Origin: Chaunax sp. Z400
Taxonomy: Eukaryota > Chordata > Actinopteri > Lophiiformes > Chaunacidae
Length of the DNA stretch: 64,000 bases
Direction: 5' to 3'
Assembly (NCBI GenBank): GCA_037577475.1
Contig: CM075185.1
Location: 32,225,874-32,289,873, forward strand
The position numbers and the translations under genes were made by a program. Numbering within the stretch: position 1 is the stretch's first letter; the number at the start of each line of letters is the position of its first letter. Below the pieces are notes generated by a model. That model saw only the letters and a program-made list of their open reading frames with translations. It did not search any database and was not told where the DNA came from. This document shows, in pieces, positions 45,801 to 60,800 of the stretch.

Positions 45801-48800
45801 GACGATACTGGGAGGAGTGGTGGGACAACACTGGGAGGAGTGGTGGGACGATACTGGAAGGAGTAGTGGGACGACACTGGGAGGAGTAGTGGGACGACAC
45901 TGGGAGGAGTAGTGGGACGACACTGGGAGGTGTAGTGGGATGATTCTGGGAGGAGTAGTGGGATGACACTGGGAGGAGTAGTGGGATGATACTGGGAGGA
46001 GTAGTGGGATGATTCTGGGAGGAGTAGTGGGATGACACTGGGAGGTGTAGTGGGATGACTCTGGGAAGAGTAGTGGGATGACACTGGGAGGAGTAGTGGG
46101 ATGACACTGGGAGGAGTAGTGGGATGATACTGGGAGGAGTAGTGGGATGACACTGGGAGGAGTAGTGGGATGATACTGGGAGGAGTAGTGGGATGATACT
46201 GGGAGGAGTAGTGGGATGACACTGGGAGGAGTAGTGGGATGATACTGGGAGGAGTAGTGGGATGATTCTGGGAGGAGTAGTGGGATGACACTGGGAGGAG
46301 TAGTGGGATGACACTGGGAGGAGTAGTGGGATGATACTGGGAGGAGTAGTGGGATGATTCTGGGAGGAGTAGTGGGATGACACTGGGAGGTGTAGTGGGA
46401 TGACACTGGGAGGAGTAGTGGGATGACACTGGGAGGAGTAGTGGGATGATACTGGGAGGAGTAGTGGGATGATTCTGGCAGGAGTAGTGGGATGACACTG
46501 GGAGGTGTAGTGGGATGATTCTGGGAGGAGTAGTGGGATGATACTGGGAGGAGTAGTGGGATGACACTGGGAGGAGTAGTGGGATGATACTGGGAGGAGT
46601 AGTGGGATGATACTGGGAGGAGTAGTGGGATGACACTGGGAGGTGTAGTGGGATGACACTGGGAGGTGTAGTGGGATGATACTGGGAGGAGTAGTGGGAT
46701 GACACTGGGAGGAGTAGTGGGATGATACTGGGAGGAGACCATACTCACACAGTTCACCACAGGTATATTATAGGTATTTATAAAGAGAAGACTGCTTACA
46801 GGTCTGCACCACACGGTTTTATAGATGTGAATATTTTCTTGCTTCAGAACATTCTGAGATCTGTGAGTACAAAATGTTTTAGGATGGAATCTATGCTGGG
46901 TTTTATAAATGAGGGCCCTGGAGTTTGTGCAGTCCATGAGGAGGATGACTGCTGTAATCAATACTGAAGGGGTGATACTCTAATAACTGATTGTGTAACA
47001 GTTGTGTAACCTGAGAAATTTTTGGTTGTTTTTCTGTAATTTTAATACATTGATTAAAAAATAAAGCTAAAGTTAATAAGGAACAAAATATGAGTTATTT
47101 TCATACAATAAAAAACTAGTCAAGTAAATTTGCAGATAAACAGTGGTGTGTTTATCCATGACAGACAGAGCCGAGCAGAGAGACAGAGACACTGACGTTA
47201 CTGGCTGTGGGCTGCAAGCCCATTACCCAAGGCTGATGCACAGAAATATCCCCCATCACAGCACAATAATAAGTAAAAGGAATACCTCCACCAAGACCAA
47301 ACAATCCTACACATCTGTTTAGCTTGCCTGATCCATGCCCCACCCATCCACAAAGGTCGAGTGGAAATCAATTCAGTATTTTCTCCATAAATAGGTGAAA
47401 TGTTGAATCTTGCAATATTAAAGATGGAAGAAAAAAAAACTGATGAATCCATAACTGCATCCAAACCCAGATTTAAAGGGTTCTTTCCTGACCCCTGCTC
47501 CATCATTACACCAAGCTTCAGAGACATGTCCAGTAGTTTTTGACTAAACTGGTTCAAAAAGAGACTGCAGAATGAATACAGACACAACAATCTGAGGAAA
47601 GGCATCATCAATCAATCATAACTGTTGATCATCATGTATATTCTACTCTTTTCTAATGTCAGGTGGAGTGATGCTGCAGTGGATGAAGACTTTACCAGTC
47701 AGATCAACGTCATGCTCCCAGACAACCATCTCTCTCTCGTCTCTGACTGTTACAGTCACTTCCTTTGTGTTGTTTGTGGGCAGGCGCATCTCAAACGATG
47801 GGTGGTAATTTGGTCCAAACTCCAGGTCAAACTCTGCTGTCTGAAAACCAAAACGTCCAAAGAGAACTGAAGGGATGAACAGCAGTTTGATTGATAGTGT
47901 CTGCATGTTTCACTAACAGAGACTTTCAGTGAAAACACTCACCTTCGGCTGTATTTTAATGGCCTGAGGACAGTGAAGAGAGTAACTTCGGTCTTTGAAG
48001 AGTTTACATTTAGAAGGAGCCTGAATGTTCTCTGAATGTCGCTGCTGTGCGCTGATCTTAAGAGACATCAGAACATTAAACATTTAAATTAGAGGCTTTA
48101 TCCTCAGGAGAGCCTGACTGATAAGTGCACATGTTATGTTCATTATTTATGACAAGGGGGGGGGGTTTCAAACGAGGCAGGCATGTCAGATAATTTATCA
48201 ACCACTGGGGAGAATGTTATGTTTGTAATATTCTGGCTTAGGAGAGAATACTTACCTCATCCAGATGGATGTTCCTTGGCAGCAGAAACACATTGAGTTT
48301 CTGTCTCTGTGTTTTTGGGTTTGGTTGTCCGAGGAACAGCAACACTTGGCCTCTATCTGGTTTTGATTTGTTGTTCAACAGCCATTTAAAAAAGTCCCTG
48401 ACTATGCCAAGGGGTGAGAAGTGAGAGACTTTGACGACCACATGAGTGTCTGTGATCTCCTGTGGCTCCAGGATGCTCATTCCATCATCGGTGATGTGGA
48501 CAACGGACAGCAAGCCTTCAGGCAGCAGCCCTGTGAAAACACAGAGTCCATAAACATGAACTCTTTACAACCTTTCATACACTAACTGTAGTCATTGTAG
48601 AATTAAAGCGCTGACCAGGTCAATTATTGTATTGAACAGATCGCTCAGTGTTGGCGGATGGGTAGGACTGTGCCGCAGCTCCAACCTTGTTGCTTCACAG
48701 TACCTTCACATAGAAATGTGTTTACAATGTAAAACAGGTCACAACATTTGGGACTTTACTGCACTACAGCTGCACGGTTTACGTTTCAGGGAATTTTTGA

Positions 48801-51800
48801 TCCCTCTCAGATTTTATAATGGGTGTGTATTGTAGAAATTTTAAGAGTTAAAGTGGGTGACATCATCGTTAGACTTAGGGGAGCTGAATAATTGTCTCAA
48901 AATCTTCTCTTTAAATTGAGTTCAATCCCACAATTGTCACTAGGGCTGCATGATATATCGTTTTAGCATCAACATATGTGATGTGCACATACACAATCAT
49001 AACATCAAGCAAGACAAATGAACCAAAAAACACCATGCTGCTATTTTACTGCTGCCTGATACAGAAAGAAAAGTCTCACAGTTCTCATTTTCCATGACTG
49101 ATATATAAGATAAGTCTGATAGAACATTTTTATTCTGATTTATGGGTTCTTGGATACAGTTTGTTGTTAACATTCAGGCTCTGCACGCATAATGAGTGTG
49201 TCTCAAAACTACTCATCTGAGACACACTCAAATGTGTCTCAAATGGGAGGGGGTCGTCTGTATTTTCAGACCCTGGACACAGTGACACACAGCCGATGTT
49301 GGTTTTTAAGTAATCAGAGAAATAAGCTGAGCTAACGTTAGCAGCAGCTCGACTGGCAGCAACAATCAGACAGACTGGACAGTTTAGCAGTTAACTCTAA
49401 GGTTAATAATGTTATAATGACACAGTGTCACTAATTTTAAATATCTCTGGAATGCTGCATGTCAGAGACGTACTTTTTGTTTATTAACCATTATGCGGTT
49501 CCAACAAGGGCTGCAGGATCATCGTATCCCATCTCTAATTCTAGCCTTGAACTGCAGTGTCTTGAAAACAGTTATTCTAGGCTTCAGCCCCCATCAGGAG
49601 ACACTTTACACGTTTTACAATCATCTACATCCTTTAGAGGAGATAATGACCAGGGTGAATGGACTCTGCAACCTGTAGGGGACCTCTGAGTTGTATGATT
49701 GCTCTAACAGAATAAAATATCCTTACCATCCATAACTTCACAGTGTGGCAGGTGAAGCTGACAGACAGCAGCATCCTTTGAACACTTTATATCGAACAGC
49801 AGCCCTGCAGCCATCTTTCCAGCTGATTGGAGGACCCGCTCATCCCATTGTACAGTCTTGTACAGCAGCTCCGCCTCCCGAGCCATGACAAACACCAGTT
49901 CAGTTGAAGCACACTGGTATACACCTGGACCAGGACACCTGAACCTGGAAGACACAGAAGAGCTGATTATAACTAGACTGAGCCGGTCATTCAAATGATC
50001 TGATGGCTTCTTGTTCATTGTGGTTTACATGCTTTAAATCTTTCTTTCTGCACTTTTTGCTCCCACTAAAATTCATTCAATCGTGCAACAGAAAGATTAT
50101 TGATTTTTTTTCATTAATCAGGCGGTATGCCAAACAATCAATGATGTGATGCAAATCCTCTCTCATTCTAAAATAAGCCAAATTTAGGGTTTACTAGACG
50201 TCACTCAGAGAGAGCAGACCTTCACCAAGGCAGCTCATTCTCCCTATTATGTCACTGCACTTAAACGCAACAGTCCCCTGATAGGCTGACCCTCGTCATG
50301 TGACTCCTGGCGCACAAAAACCTGCCCCTAGACTCTGGATCACATCAGTATCATTATTAGTTTGATGATGACCATGGTACATGAACTACCCTTCCACTCA
50401 ATGTCATGGTAATCTGTTGAGTAATTTATGTGTAATTGAGAAATAGAGTCAAAAAGCCCGATCTGCAACGTTCAAAAAAGGAGAGGAAAAATCCTGACTC
50501 CACCCCTTTATCAGGATCCACTCCAGAATTGAATGGGTCATATGGGCAACCGTCCCACCAAGATTCATGAAAATCTATCAAATAGTTTTGTGTCATCCTG
50601 CTAACAGACACACAAATCAAAACCAACAAAAACATAACGTCCTTGGCAGAGGTAAAAATCAGGCCTGCGTTCAATAAGAAAAATGTTAGGAAGTGTTTAG
50701 ACCATTCTGTCTAATGAACAGGACGAGTCAATTCCATAGGTCACTCATGGCGAGACTAAAATGGTGAACGGTGAGTTGACTATTTTCAAGAATTCAGGCA
50801 CTATGGATGGACTCCTGGACATGTAGTCCTGTACTGAGTACAGGAGATGGCTGTGATTCCCTGGTCTACAAAGATCCGCTGTATATTCTAGCAGCAGAAA
50901 TGGAACAACACTGTCATCATTCAATATTAACTCCGTTAATATATCCGTTAACTCCATTAGAACCAAATGTTCAATACAGTGACAAAATGTTACCTGAAAA
51001 CAGTCTCATGTCAGGTTTGCTTCATGTGTGTAGCATCTGCACAGCTTTGTGACGACACAAACCCACAAATTCAGACATGTAAATTACCCCACTGTGGGAC
51101 TAATAAAGGGATATCTTATCTTATCTTATCTTATCTTATAACATTATGTCCTAATAAAACAAATTAAAGCTGACAACCATTTAAAAACAGTTCTGATATA
51201 TGCTGGCACTTTGAGCACTGAAATTGCTCGGCTTGGCTTTCATTTAAAGGGTCAGTGCTGAAATGAGCTGACAGAGTTGAGGGTTTGTTTACCTGTATGA
51301 AGTCTTTCCTGACTCAATCACATATTCAGGTGTGAAACTTTGCTTGTCCTAAAATTAAAGAGTTAATTAGAATTAGAACACAGTGAGATGAAACTTCCCA
51401 CCCAACTCTCCCAGTTATGCACAGGTAAAAGGATCCTGCTTCATTTTCTACTCTATATGTACTCTTTTCCATCTATTCATCACTTTGTTATATTGTCAGA
51501 AGGACTAAATTATTATCGTTCAGTGAAATGATCCTATTGAAGCCTGGTGGGTGGTGTTAGAAAGCAGCTGCTAGTTTAATATTAGTGGGATCTAGAAGAA
51601 GATTAAACTCTGACGGGGTTAAAACTAGGGAACCGGGATGTGATCACTGACAGATGAATTACTGTGTAAAAAAAACTGACTTTTGTACTCAGAATCTCTC
51701 CACACACAAGATGATGCTGCTGCTTCAGCCTCTCTGGATCATAAGGGATCAGCTGCTCCTCCTCCTCCACACCCTCCTCTCTGCTGCCCCTTGTCTTCGA

Positions 51801-54800
51801 TGTGGAGGGTTCTGGTGGGTGATTAGGGCCATGATTGTGGACAAGAAAAGACAGCAGATTACTGATGGATGGGTCCACCCTAAACAAGCAGGCCGACCCG
51901 TGGGTCAGGTGGGTTCCTGTCAGCTTACAAGAAACATCATGGGTGGTGACAGATCAGCGTTCAGAGTTATAAACTTACATAATGACACAAATATTACATG
52001 AAATCCTCCAAATTCCCTTCCACTCTCTGTGCCACGGAAAAAGACACGTCATTAATAAAGGCTTGTTTAGCTGCTATTTAACCAATTCATCTGTTCATTT
52101 AGCCTTGATCTTCCAACTACTGCTGGTGAGGGACGAAGAGGAAAGAGGAAGAAGCAGGGACAACAGACCAGAAGAAACTGAAGATCTGCCATGGTGACTG
52201 GGATAAATTAGTGCCATAAGAACACAGCAGCCTATCTCCACATAGGCTGTAACAGTTTAGTTTGTTTACGATATTCTGCTGGGGTTTTACTCACGTTCTT
52301 CATGTCTGTCACGTGGAGTCCTGCTTTCTCCGTCATCCACCCTGTAAAGGTGAACACAAACACAGCAGCTACTGTATCTCTCAGGAAGTGGTTTCAAATA
52401 ATCAGACTCAGTTGATGAAATACTGGTGATTCCACACCACCATGGTCATCCAACTGTTCTGTATGTCAACCATCCACTGACGGGTACATTCACACAAAGC
52501 AGGGTAGTTGGAGTGGTGGGCTTCAACTATGACCAAACCCAGCACCACCTTTCATCCACCTTTAGAGCAGCAGAGTTTAAGTTTCCTACAGCATGGCAGG
52601 AGATTCTTATATTTACACCACAAATATAAGCTCATACAGCATAATGATCATAGATGCATATATCACCACACAAAGGACAATGATCCACCAATGCTAATGT
52701 GTTCACTACCACCAACTATAACTACAACCAGACTGAGAGTCTCCTGTATACAGTTTATTATTGAGCTTTCCTTTCAGTTCAGACGTCTTTTGCTTCATAA
52801 GGGAGATTCTGAAAAATGCCCTATCTCATAACGTTAAGGAAAGTTATTAAATATTTCTGGATCCTTTCACCAGATCTGCACCAACATTTAATGGGTTCTC
52901 TCCTGGCTTTTTTTCTGGATAAACCAGAAATTTAAATGATTGTGTAGAAGTTTTCATTTCTAAATAACCTAATATTATCAATCTTAATCATGTGCAATGA
53001 TTTTTTGTGAAAGCATATGTCACAACCTTTGACACTGAATTCACATCCAACCAAATAAAGGTACAAATTCAAAAGCAACAGGACAACTACCAGCTAGTAC
53101 ATCAAATGGGATGAAGGCAAACATAGGAAATAAGAGCCAAATTATAGGCCTGAACATCCTTAAATAGTGAAAGTAAGTCGGTTAATCCATAAAACTACAT
53201 ACAGGGCACTGTGTTTGGTACTGATGATTATTACTGACACACAATGTGGAGAAGAGAATAAAGAGTCAGAAAATAGAAAGAGGTGGAGAAACGACATCAG
53301 TGTCTAAAGTTTAGGATAATTTCAATCTGAAACAAAACTACAACTCTGTGGGTCTACAGTGTGTCTATGGTGAAGTCAAACCAGCCAAACAACATAGCAG
53401 GACATCAATGAGAAAAGGATCCAGACCTGACACCAGGTAATAATAACGTTAGAATTCAACGTACTCAGATCATTATGACTGCTGTCGAGATGAGAACTAG
53501 TATATTACTTATGGCTAATTGTAATGGCTGTTTCAGAATGTAAATCATTTTATTGGCTAGTTATAATGCCCCTGGGTTAGCTAACATTAGGTTTCCAGAA
53601 AATAAAAGGGTGTGGTCAATTTGTGAAGGCCAGAACTTAATTATGTCTGCCAACAAGAGCTAGAGGAGGTTATGTTAGTTTGTTTGTTTCTTCTGCAAGA
53701 TGGTTTTGATGACATTCTGTGTAAGGGTGGATCTTTGGCGAAGGAAGAGTTAATTACATTTTGAGGCAGATTAATAGCAAACATTGGAAGATTGGTCCTT
53801 TATTGACATTTACCATAACATGAAAAATAGCTCTGGATGCTCTTTTAACTGGACGATGTTTTTTTATGACTGGTGACACACTTGTGATAAACATGCTTGT
53901 GTTTGGGTTCTCATTCATCCAGGCTATGGTACTCCTCAAAGGTTCATCAGAAGCTTCTGAACTTCTGTTTAGGGTTTGAAGGCTTTTCAAGTTTTTGCGT
54001 TGACAGCCTGGAAACTATTTTCTGATTGTTGGGGTTTCAGTAACAATGGCATTGGTGGAGGTATTCATTCTTTGAGTGTTTTCTAGTTATGATTTGAATT
54101 AATGTTTCTACATGTTGAAATTGTGCATGTACAATTAAAGCACTTCAGGTGAGTGACCTATAATGGGTGGAGGCAGGTCTGGATTTGAGTTCAAGGTTAA
54201 CAGGTTGATTCCAGTACTTAACTTACTGCAGGTACAGGCAGGTACAGGTATGCAAAACTGGACTAGTGCAGGACTTAATTTAGAATGCTAATATTTGCTA
54301 ATTAGCTATAAACACAAAGGGCAGCCGAGGCTGCTGGGAATGTCTTTAGCTCTGCAGGTGTTTGGACATAAACCAACGTATTGAAAACATAAAAGATGTG
54401 ACACGATGATGGCACTAAATGGAAAGTCAGAGAATGAGCAACAGTTTTTACAACTCTTCTATAGGAGAACATGAAGGTCTGAACAACATTTCATCATAAT
54501 CATCCAACAGTTGTTGAGATATTCAGTCTATACCAAAGTTACATTTAATAACATAACTAAAGTGATTTAATAATGACAGTATGGTATTTCTTTATGGAAA
54601 CAGTTGAGGTTAGTTTACAGGAGACACACTTCCTTACTTTGTCACTGAAGGTCCAGGTTCACTACCGGAGACTGGAAGCCTATCTCTGGACCGCTCACAG
54701 CTGGATCCTGAAGACCCTGATCTGTCATCGTCCCCTTCCAAATCACTCATTTTCCAGACTCCAATAAATTTGACTGGTGATCCTTTAGCACTGAAGAACC

Positions 54801-57800
54801 TAAACAGATAATCAAACAAAAACGTTTTAGATACACTCAGGGTCCTGATTAAACTCCTGTATCTAAAGCACATGGTCTAAAGTCCATGGCACAAGTCCAT
54901 TTACATGTGTCCAACTCTCTTTAGTTACTCAAATGGTGCAAAATCTGGGAGCAAAGAAAGGCGCAAGACGTAAAAGGGTGTGTATTCAGTCCCTTTACTA
55001 TTTATAAGTGTGTATTTGGTATAACAGAAATTAAACTATATTCTCATCTCCCATTCCTTTAAAAGTAAGGTGCACCTTCACCTGACGCATTGTTATTAAA
55101 AAAACCTCACCGGCCAGACAAGCAGCAGGTATGTGAACCCTCTGTCCCATGCATATGAGCAAATGCGCAGAAATTTAATTGAGGAACAGGAATAGCTGCT
55201 GCTGCACATCCCTCTGTGTATGATAGGCCCAGTGATGCTCACAGGTCGCCTTTGATCAGAGAAGCCTCTGTGGTTTGAGGGAGCTTTCATTGAATTTGAG
55301 CAGTGATGAGAACTAATTACCTGAATTAATATACTACACCTGTATAAAGACAACCCCAATTCCAAAAAGGTAGTGACATTGTGTAAAATGTCAATAGAGA
55401 GAACGCTATTTGTAAATCCTTTTTAACCTAAATACAAATTAATACATTTGCATTGCCAGCAATCAGTCAGACTTGTTTCCGGTGAGAGCTGGAATCAGGG
55501 ACAGAATTTCTAGGTGCAGCCAGGTGACGGAGGGTGTCCGGTTTGGTGACTCAGGATTGCTTCTCTGCTTTTGCAGATGATGTGGTCCTGCTTGCTCCAT
55601 CATGCCGTGACCTCCAGCTGTTATTGGGACAGTTTGCAGCTGAGTGTGAAACAGCTGGGATGAGAATCAGCCCCTCCAAGTCTGAGGCCATGGTTCTCAG
55701 GCTAAAAGGGACGATTGCTCACTCCAGGTCAGGGATGAGTTGCTGCCCCAAGTAGAGGAGTTCAAGTATCTCGGGGTCTTGTTCACGAGTGAGGGAAGAA
55801 TGGAACAGGAGATTGATAGACGGATCGGGGCAGTGATGCGGACTCTGTATCGGTCAGTAGTGGTGAAAAGGGAGCTAAGCTACAGGGCAAAGCTCTCGGT
55901 TTACCGGTCAATCTCCGTTCCTACCTTCACCTATGGTCATGAGCTTTGGGTAATGAACGAAAGAACATGATCACGGATACAAGCGGCCAAATGAGCTTCC
56001 TCTGCAGGGAGTCTGGGCTCACCCTTAGAGAGAGGGTGAGGAGCTCAGTCATTCAGGAGGGGCTCAGAGTGGAGCTGCTGCTCCTCCACATTGAGAGGAG
56101 TCAGCTGAGGTGGTTCAGGCATTTGGTAAGGATGGCCCCCGGATGCCTCCTTCGGGCGACCCCGAGGTAGACCCAGGACACACTGGAGGGATTATATCTA
56201 TCGGCTGGCTTGGGAACGCCTCAGTTTGCCCCCAGAGGAGCTGGAGGCGGTGGCTGGGGAGAGGGAGGTTTGGGCTTCTCTGCTGAGACTGCTGCCCCTG
56301 CGACCCAGACCTGGATAAACAGAGGGAAGTGGATGGATCGATAGATGGTGACATTATGGTCTGTAGATGGTGATATTATGGTCTGTAGATGATGATATTA
56401 TGGTCTGTAGATGGTGATATTATGGTCTGTAGATGATGATATTATGGTCTGTAGATGAGGTGATATTATGGTCTGTAGATGGTGATATTATGGTCGGTAG
56501 ACGGTGATATTATGGTCTGTAGATGGTGATATTATGGTCTGTAAATGAGATGATATTATGGTCTGTAGATGAGATGATATTATGGTCTGTAGATGGTGAT
56601 ATTATGGTCGGTAGATAATGATATTATGGTCTGTAGATGAGATGATATGGTCTGTAGATGAGATGATATTATGGTCTGTAGATGAGATGATATTATGGTC
56701 TGTAGATGATGATATTATGGTCTGTAGATGGTGATATTATGGTCTGTAGATGAGGTGATATTATGGTCTGTAGATGGTGATATTATGGTCGGTAGACGGT
56801 GATATTATGGTCTGTAGATGGTGATATTATGGTCGGTAGACGGTGATATTATGGTCTGTAAATGAGATGATATTATGGTCTGTAGATGGTGATATTATGG
56901 TCTGTAAATGAGATGATATTATGGTCTGTAGATGAGATGATATTATGGTCTGTAGATGGTGATATTATGGTCGGTAGATAATGATATTATGGTCTGTAGA
57001 TGAGATGATATGGTCTGTAGATGAGATGATATTATGGTCTGTAGATGAGATGATATTATGGTCTGTAGATGATGATATTATGGTCTGTAGATGGTGATAT
57101 TATGGTCTGTAGATGGTGATATTATGGTCTGTAGATGAGATGATATTATGGTCTGTAGATGATGATATTATGGTCTGTAGATGGTGATATTATGGTCTGA
57201 AGATGATGATGATGTTATGGTCTGTAGATGATGATATTATGGTCTGTAGATGGTGATATTATGGTCTGTAGATGGTGATATTATGGTCTGTAGATGGTGA
57301 TATTACGGTCTGAAGATGATGATGATATTATGGTCTGTTGATGGTGATATTATGGTATGTAGATGAGATAATATTACGGTCTGTAGATGATAATATTACG
57401 GTTTGTAGATGGTGATATTATGGTCTGTAGATGGTGATATTATGGTCTGAAGATGATGATGATATTATGGTCTGTTGATGGTGACATTATGGTATGTAGA
57501 TGAGATAATATTACGGTCTGTAGATGATGATATTATGGTCTGAAGATGGTGGTCTGTAGATGGTGGTCTGTAGATGGTGATATTATGGTCTGTAGATGAG
57601 ATGATATTATGGTCTGTAGATGATGATATTATGGTCTGTAGATGATGATATTATGGTCTGTAGATGGTGGTCTGTTGATGGTGATATTATGGTCTGTAGA
57701 TGGTGATATTATGGTCTGTAGATGGTGATATTACGGTCTGAAGATGATGATGATATTATGGTCTGTTGATGGTGATATTATGGTATGTAGATGAGATAAT

Positions 57801-60800
57801 ATTACGGTCTGTAGATGATAATATTACGGTCTGTAGATGATGATATTATGGTCTGTAGATGATGATATTATGGTCTGTAGATGATGATGATATTATGGTC
57901 TGTTGATGGTGATATTATGGTCTGTAGATGGTGATATTATGGTCTGAAGATGATGATGATGTTATGGTCTGTAGATGATGATATTATGGTCTGTAGATGG
58001 TGATATTATGGTCTGTAGATGGTGATATTACGGTCTGAAGATGATGATGATATTATGGTCTGTTGATGGTGATATTATGGTATGTAGATGAGATAATATT
58101 ACGGTCTGTAGATGATGATATTATGGTCTGTAGATGATGATATTATGGTCTGTAGATGGTGATATTATGGTCTGTAGATGATCTGTAGATGATGATATTA
58201 TGGTCTGTAGATGATGATATTATGGTCTGTAGATGATGATATTATGGTCTGTAGACGATGATATTATGGTCTGTAGATGAGATGATATTATGGTCGGTAG
58301 ACGGTGATATTATGGTCTGTAGATGGTGATATTATGGTCAGTAGATGGTGATATTATGGTCTGTAGATGGTGATATTACGGTCTGAAGATGATGATGATA
58401 TTATGGTCTGTTGATGGTGATATTATGGTAAGTAGATGAGATAATATTACGGTCTGTAGATGATGATATTATGGTCTGTAGATGATGATATTATGGTCTG
58501 TAGATGATGATATTATGGTCTGTAGATGATCTGTAGATGATGATATTATGGTCTGTAGATGATGATATTATGGTCTGTAGATGGTGATATTATGGTCTGT
58601 AGATGATGATATTATGGTCTGTAGATGATGATATTATGGTCTGTAGACGATGATATTATGGTCTGTAGATGAGATGATATTATGGTCGGTAGACGGTGAT
58701 ATTATGGTCTGTAGATGGTGATATTATGGTCAGTAGACGATGATATTATGGTCTGTAGATGAGATGATATTATGGTCGGTAGACGGTGATATTATGGTCT
58801 GTAGATGGTGATATTATGGTCTGTAGGTGATCTGTAGATGATGATATTATGGTCTGTAGATGATGATATTATGGTCTGTAGATGATAATATTATGGTCAG
58901 TAGACGATGATATTATGGTCTGTAGATGAGATTATATTATGGTCTGTAGATGATGATATTATGGTCGGTAGATGGTGATATTATGGTCTGTAGATGGTGA
59001 TATTATGGTCTGTAGGTGATCTGTAGATGATGATATTATGGTCTGTAGATGATGATATTATGGTCTGTAGATGATGATATTATGGTCTGTAGACGATGAT
59101 ATTATGGTCTGTAGATGGTGATATTATGGTCTGTAGGTGATCTGTAGATGATGATATTATGGTCTGTAGATGATGATATTATGGTCGGTAGATGGTGATA
59201 TTATGGTCTGTAGATGGTGATATTATGGTCTGTAGGTGATCTGTAGATGATGATATTATGGTCTGTAGATGGTGATATTATGGTCTGTAGATGATGATAT
59301 TATGGTCTGTAGACGATGATATTATGGTCTGTAGATGAGATGATATTATGGTCGGGAGACAGTGATATTATGGTCTGTAGGTGATCTGTAGATGATGATA
59401 TTATGGTCTGTAGATGGTGATATCATGGTCTGTAGATGGTGATATTATGGTCTGTAGATGGTGATATTATGGTCTGTAGATGATGATATTATGGTCTGTA
59501 GATGATGATATTATGGTCTGTAGATGTTTATATTATGGTCTGTAGATGGTGAACCTCTCTCCATCTTTGCTTGTGAATGACTGAGCCTTTGGAGGATGCA
59601 TACTTATACTCAATCATGATTTTACGTGTGGAATGACCGAATCAGGTGTTTTTGAGCATTACAAAACTTTCCAAGTCTTTTGTTCCCTGTTTCAACTTTA
59701 TGGAATTGTGTTGCTGCATAACTTTAAAAATAAGCATATATTTACAAAAATCAAAGAAGTTGATTAGGTGCAACTTTAGACATTGTCTTTGTACTGTTTT
59801 CAGTTGAATGGGATGTCAAAAAGGATTAGGGTATTATCATATAGTTTTCTTAATGTTTTACTGAGTGTCCCATCTTTCATGGAATCGGGGTTGTATGATT
59901 GGATGTTACTGGTCAGCTGGTAACCAAAGACCATAATGGATTTGCCACTGATGTGAATCAGTTATTAAAATCAGCTCAGCAACAACACAATCTCGTCCCA
60001 CGCACTCCACTCTTAGCAAAGCAGTCACTATATACGTATGTAAATACTCAATCTTTGATTGTTTTTGAAGGACCAAGTCTAAAAACAACAAATGCTTATC
60101 AGCAGTGACTGATTCCAGGCCTCCACGAACCTCAGTGTCTCTAGTCTGCAGTGTGGACTCTCTGCAAGATCTGACAGCAGCTTCACTCCTGAATCCTGCA
60201 GCATGTTGTTTCTCAGGTCCAGCTCTCTTAGATGGGAGGGGTTGGACTTCAGCACTGAGGCCAGAGAAGCACAGCTGGTCTCTGATAGTTTACATCTTCG
60301 AAGCCTACACACACAAGCTACAGATCAATAACATTAAATATATGACACCACCCATGTATGAGAAATTAGGTTAAGCATCTGTTCCTTAAAGACAGAGCAT
60401 CTAGAGAGAATCAGACAATGGACTGACCTCAGAGACTCCAGTCTACAGTGAGGACTCTTCAGGCCAACACACAGGTGCCTCACTCCTAAATCTTTCAGCT
60501 TGTTTCTACTCAGGTCCAGCTCTCTCAGTTTAGAAGGGTTGGACTTCAGAACCGAGGCCAGGGAAAAACACCTTTCATGTGTGACCTCACACTCCGACAA
60601 CCTGCACAGACAGACAAATCTTAACAAACCTTTATGTACCACTATATACAAGAAGTATTCCACAAATAAGGTTCCCACCTCAGATTCCTCAGTCTACAGT
60701 GTGGACCCTCCAGAAAATCACACAGCTCCTTCACTCCAGAATCATACAGCTTGTTGTAACTCAGGTCCAGCTCCTTCAGATGAGAGGGGTTGGACCTCAG

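Larger units (their letters stand above)
55350..59895. mobile_element. Composite TIR DNA element carrying a LINE and a 3.2-kb minisatellite
   Basis: The left end acaaccccaattcca and the right end tggaatcggggttgt are inverted with one mismatch in 15. Subterminal sequence (gtgtaaaatgtcaata on the left; tctttgtactgttttcagtt on the right) fits a common fish non-autonomous family. Another copy of its right end lies at 34,930-35,047. No transposase or clear target duplication was found. Confidence 0.65.

Noticed and set aside
45690..46961. Minus-strand frames of 314-423 codons, Ser/His/Tyr/Pro-rich
   Set aside because: They arise from a 23-bp tandem repeat, open in all three minus frames at once, and show no conserved domain.
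47152..47611. 137-codon minus-strand frame with hydrophobic stretches
   Set aside because: It lies in a dispersed-repeat fragment within an intron, with no splice sites at its edges.
47647..47840. Longer version of UPA exon 3 ending at 47647
   Set aside because: The donor GA|gtagaa is weaker and needs a poor acceptor in the CARD exon. The 47696 donor (G|gtaaag) matches the good acceptor at 42814 in phase 1.
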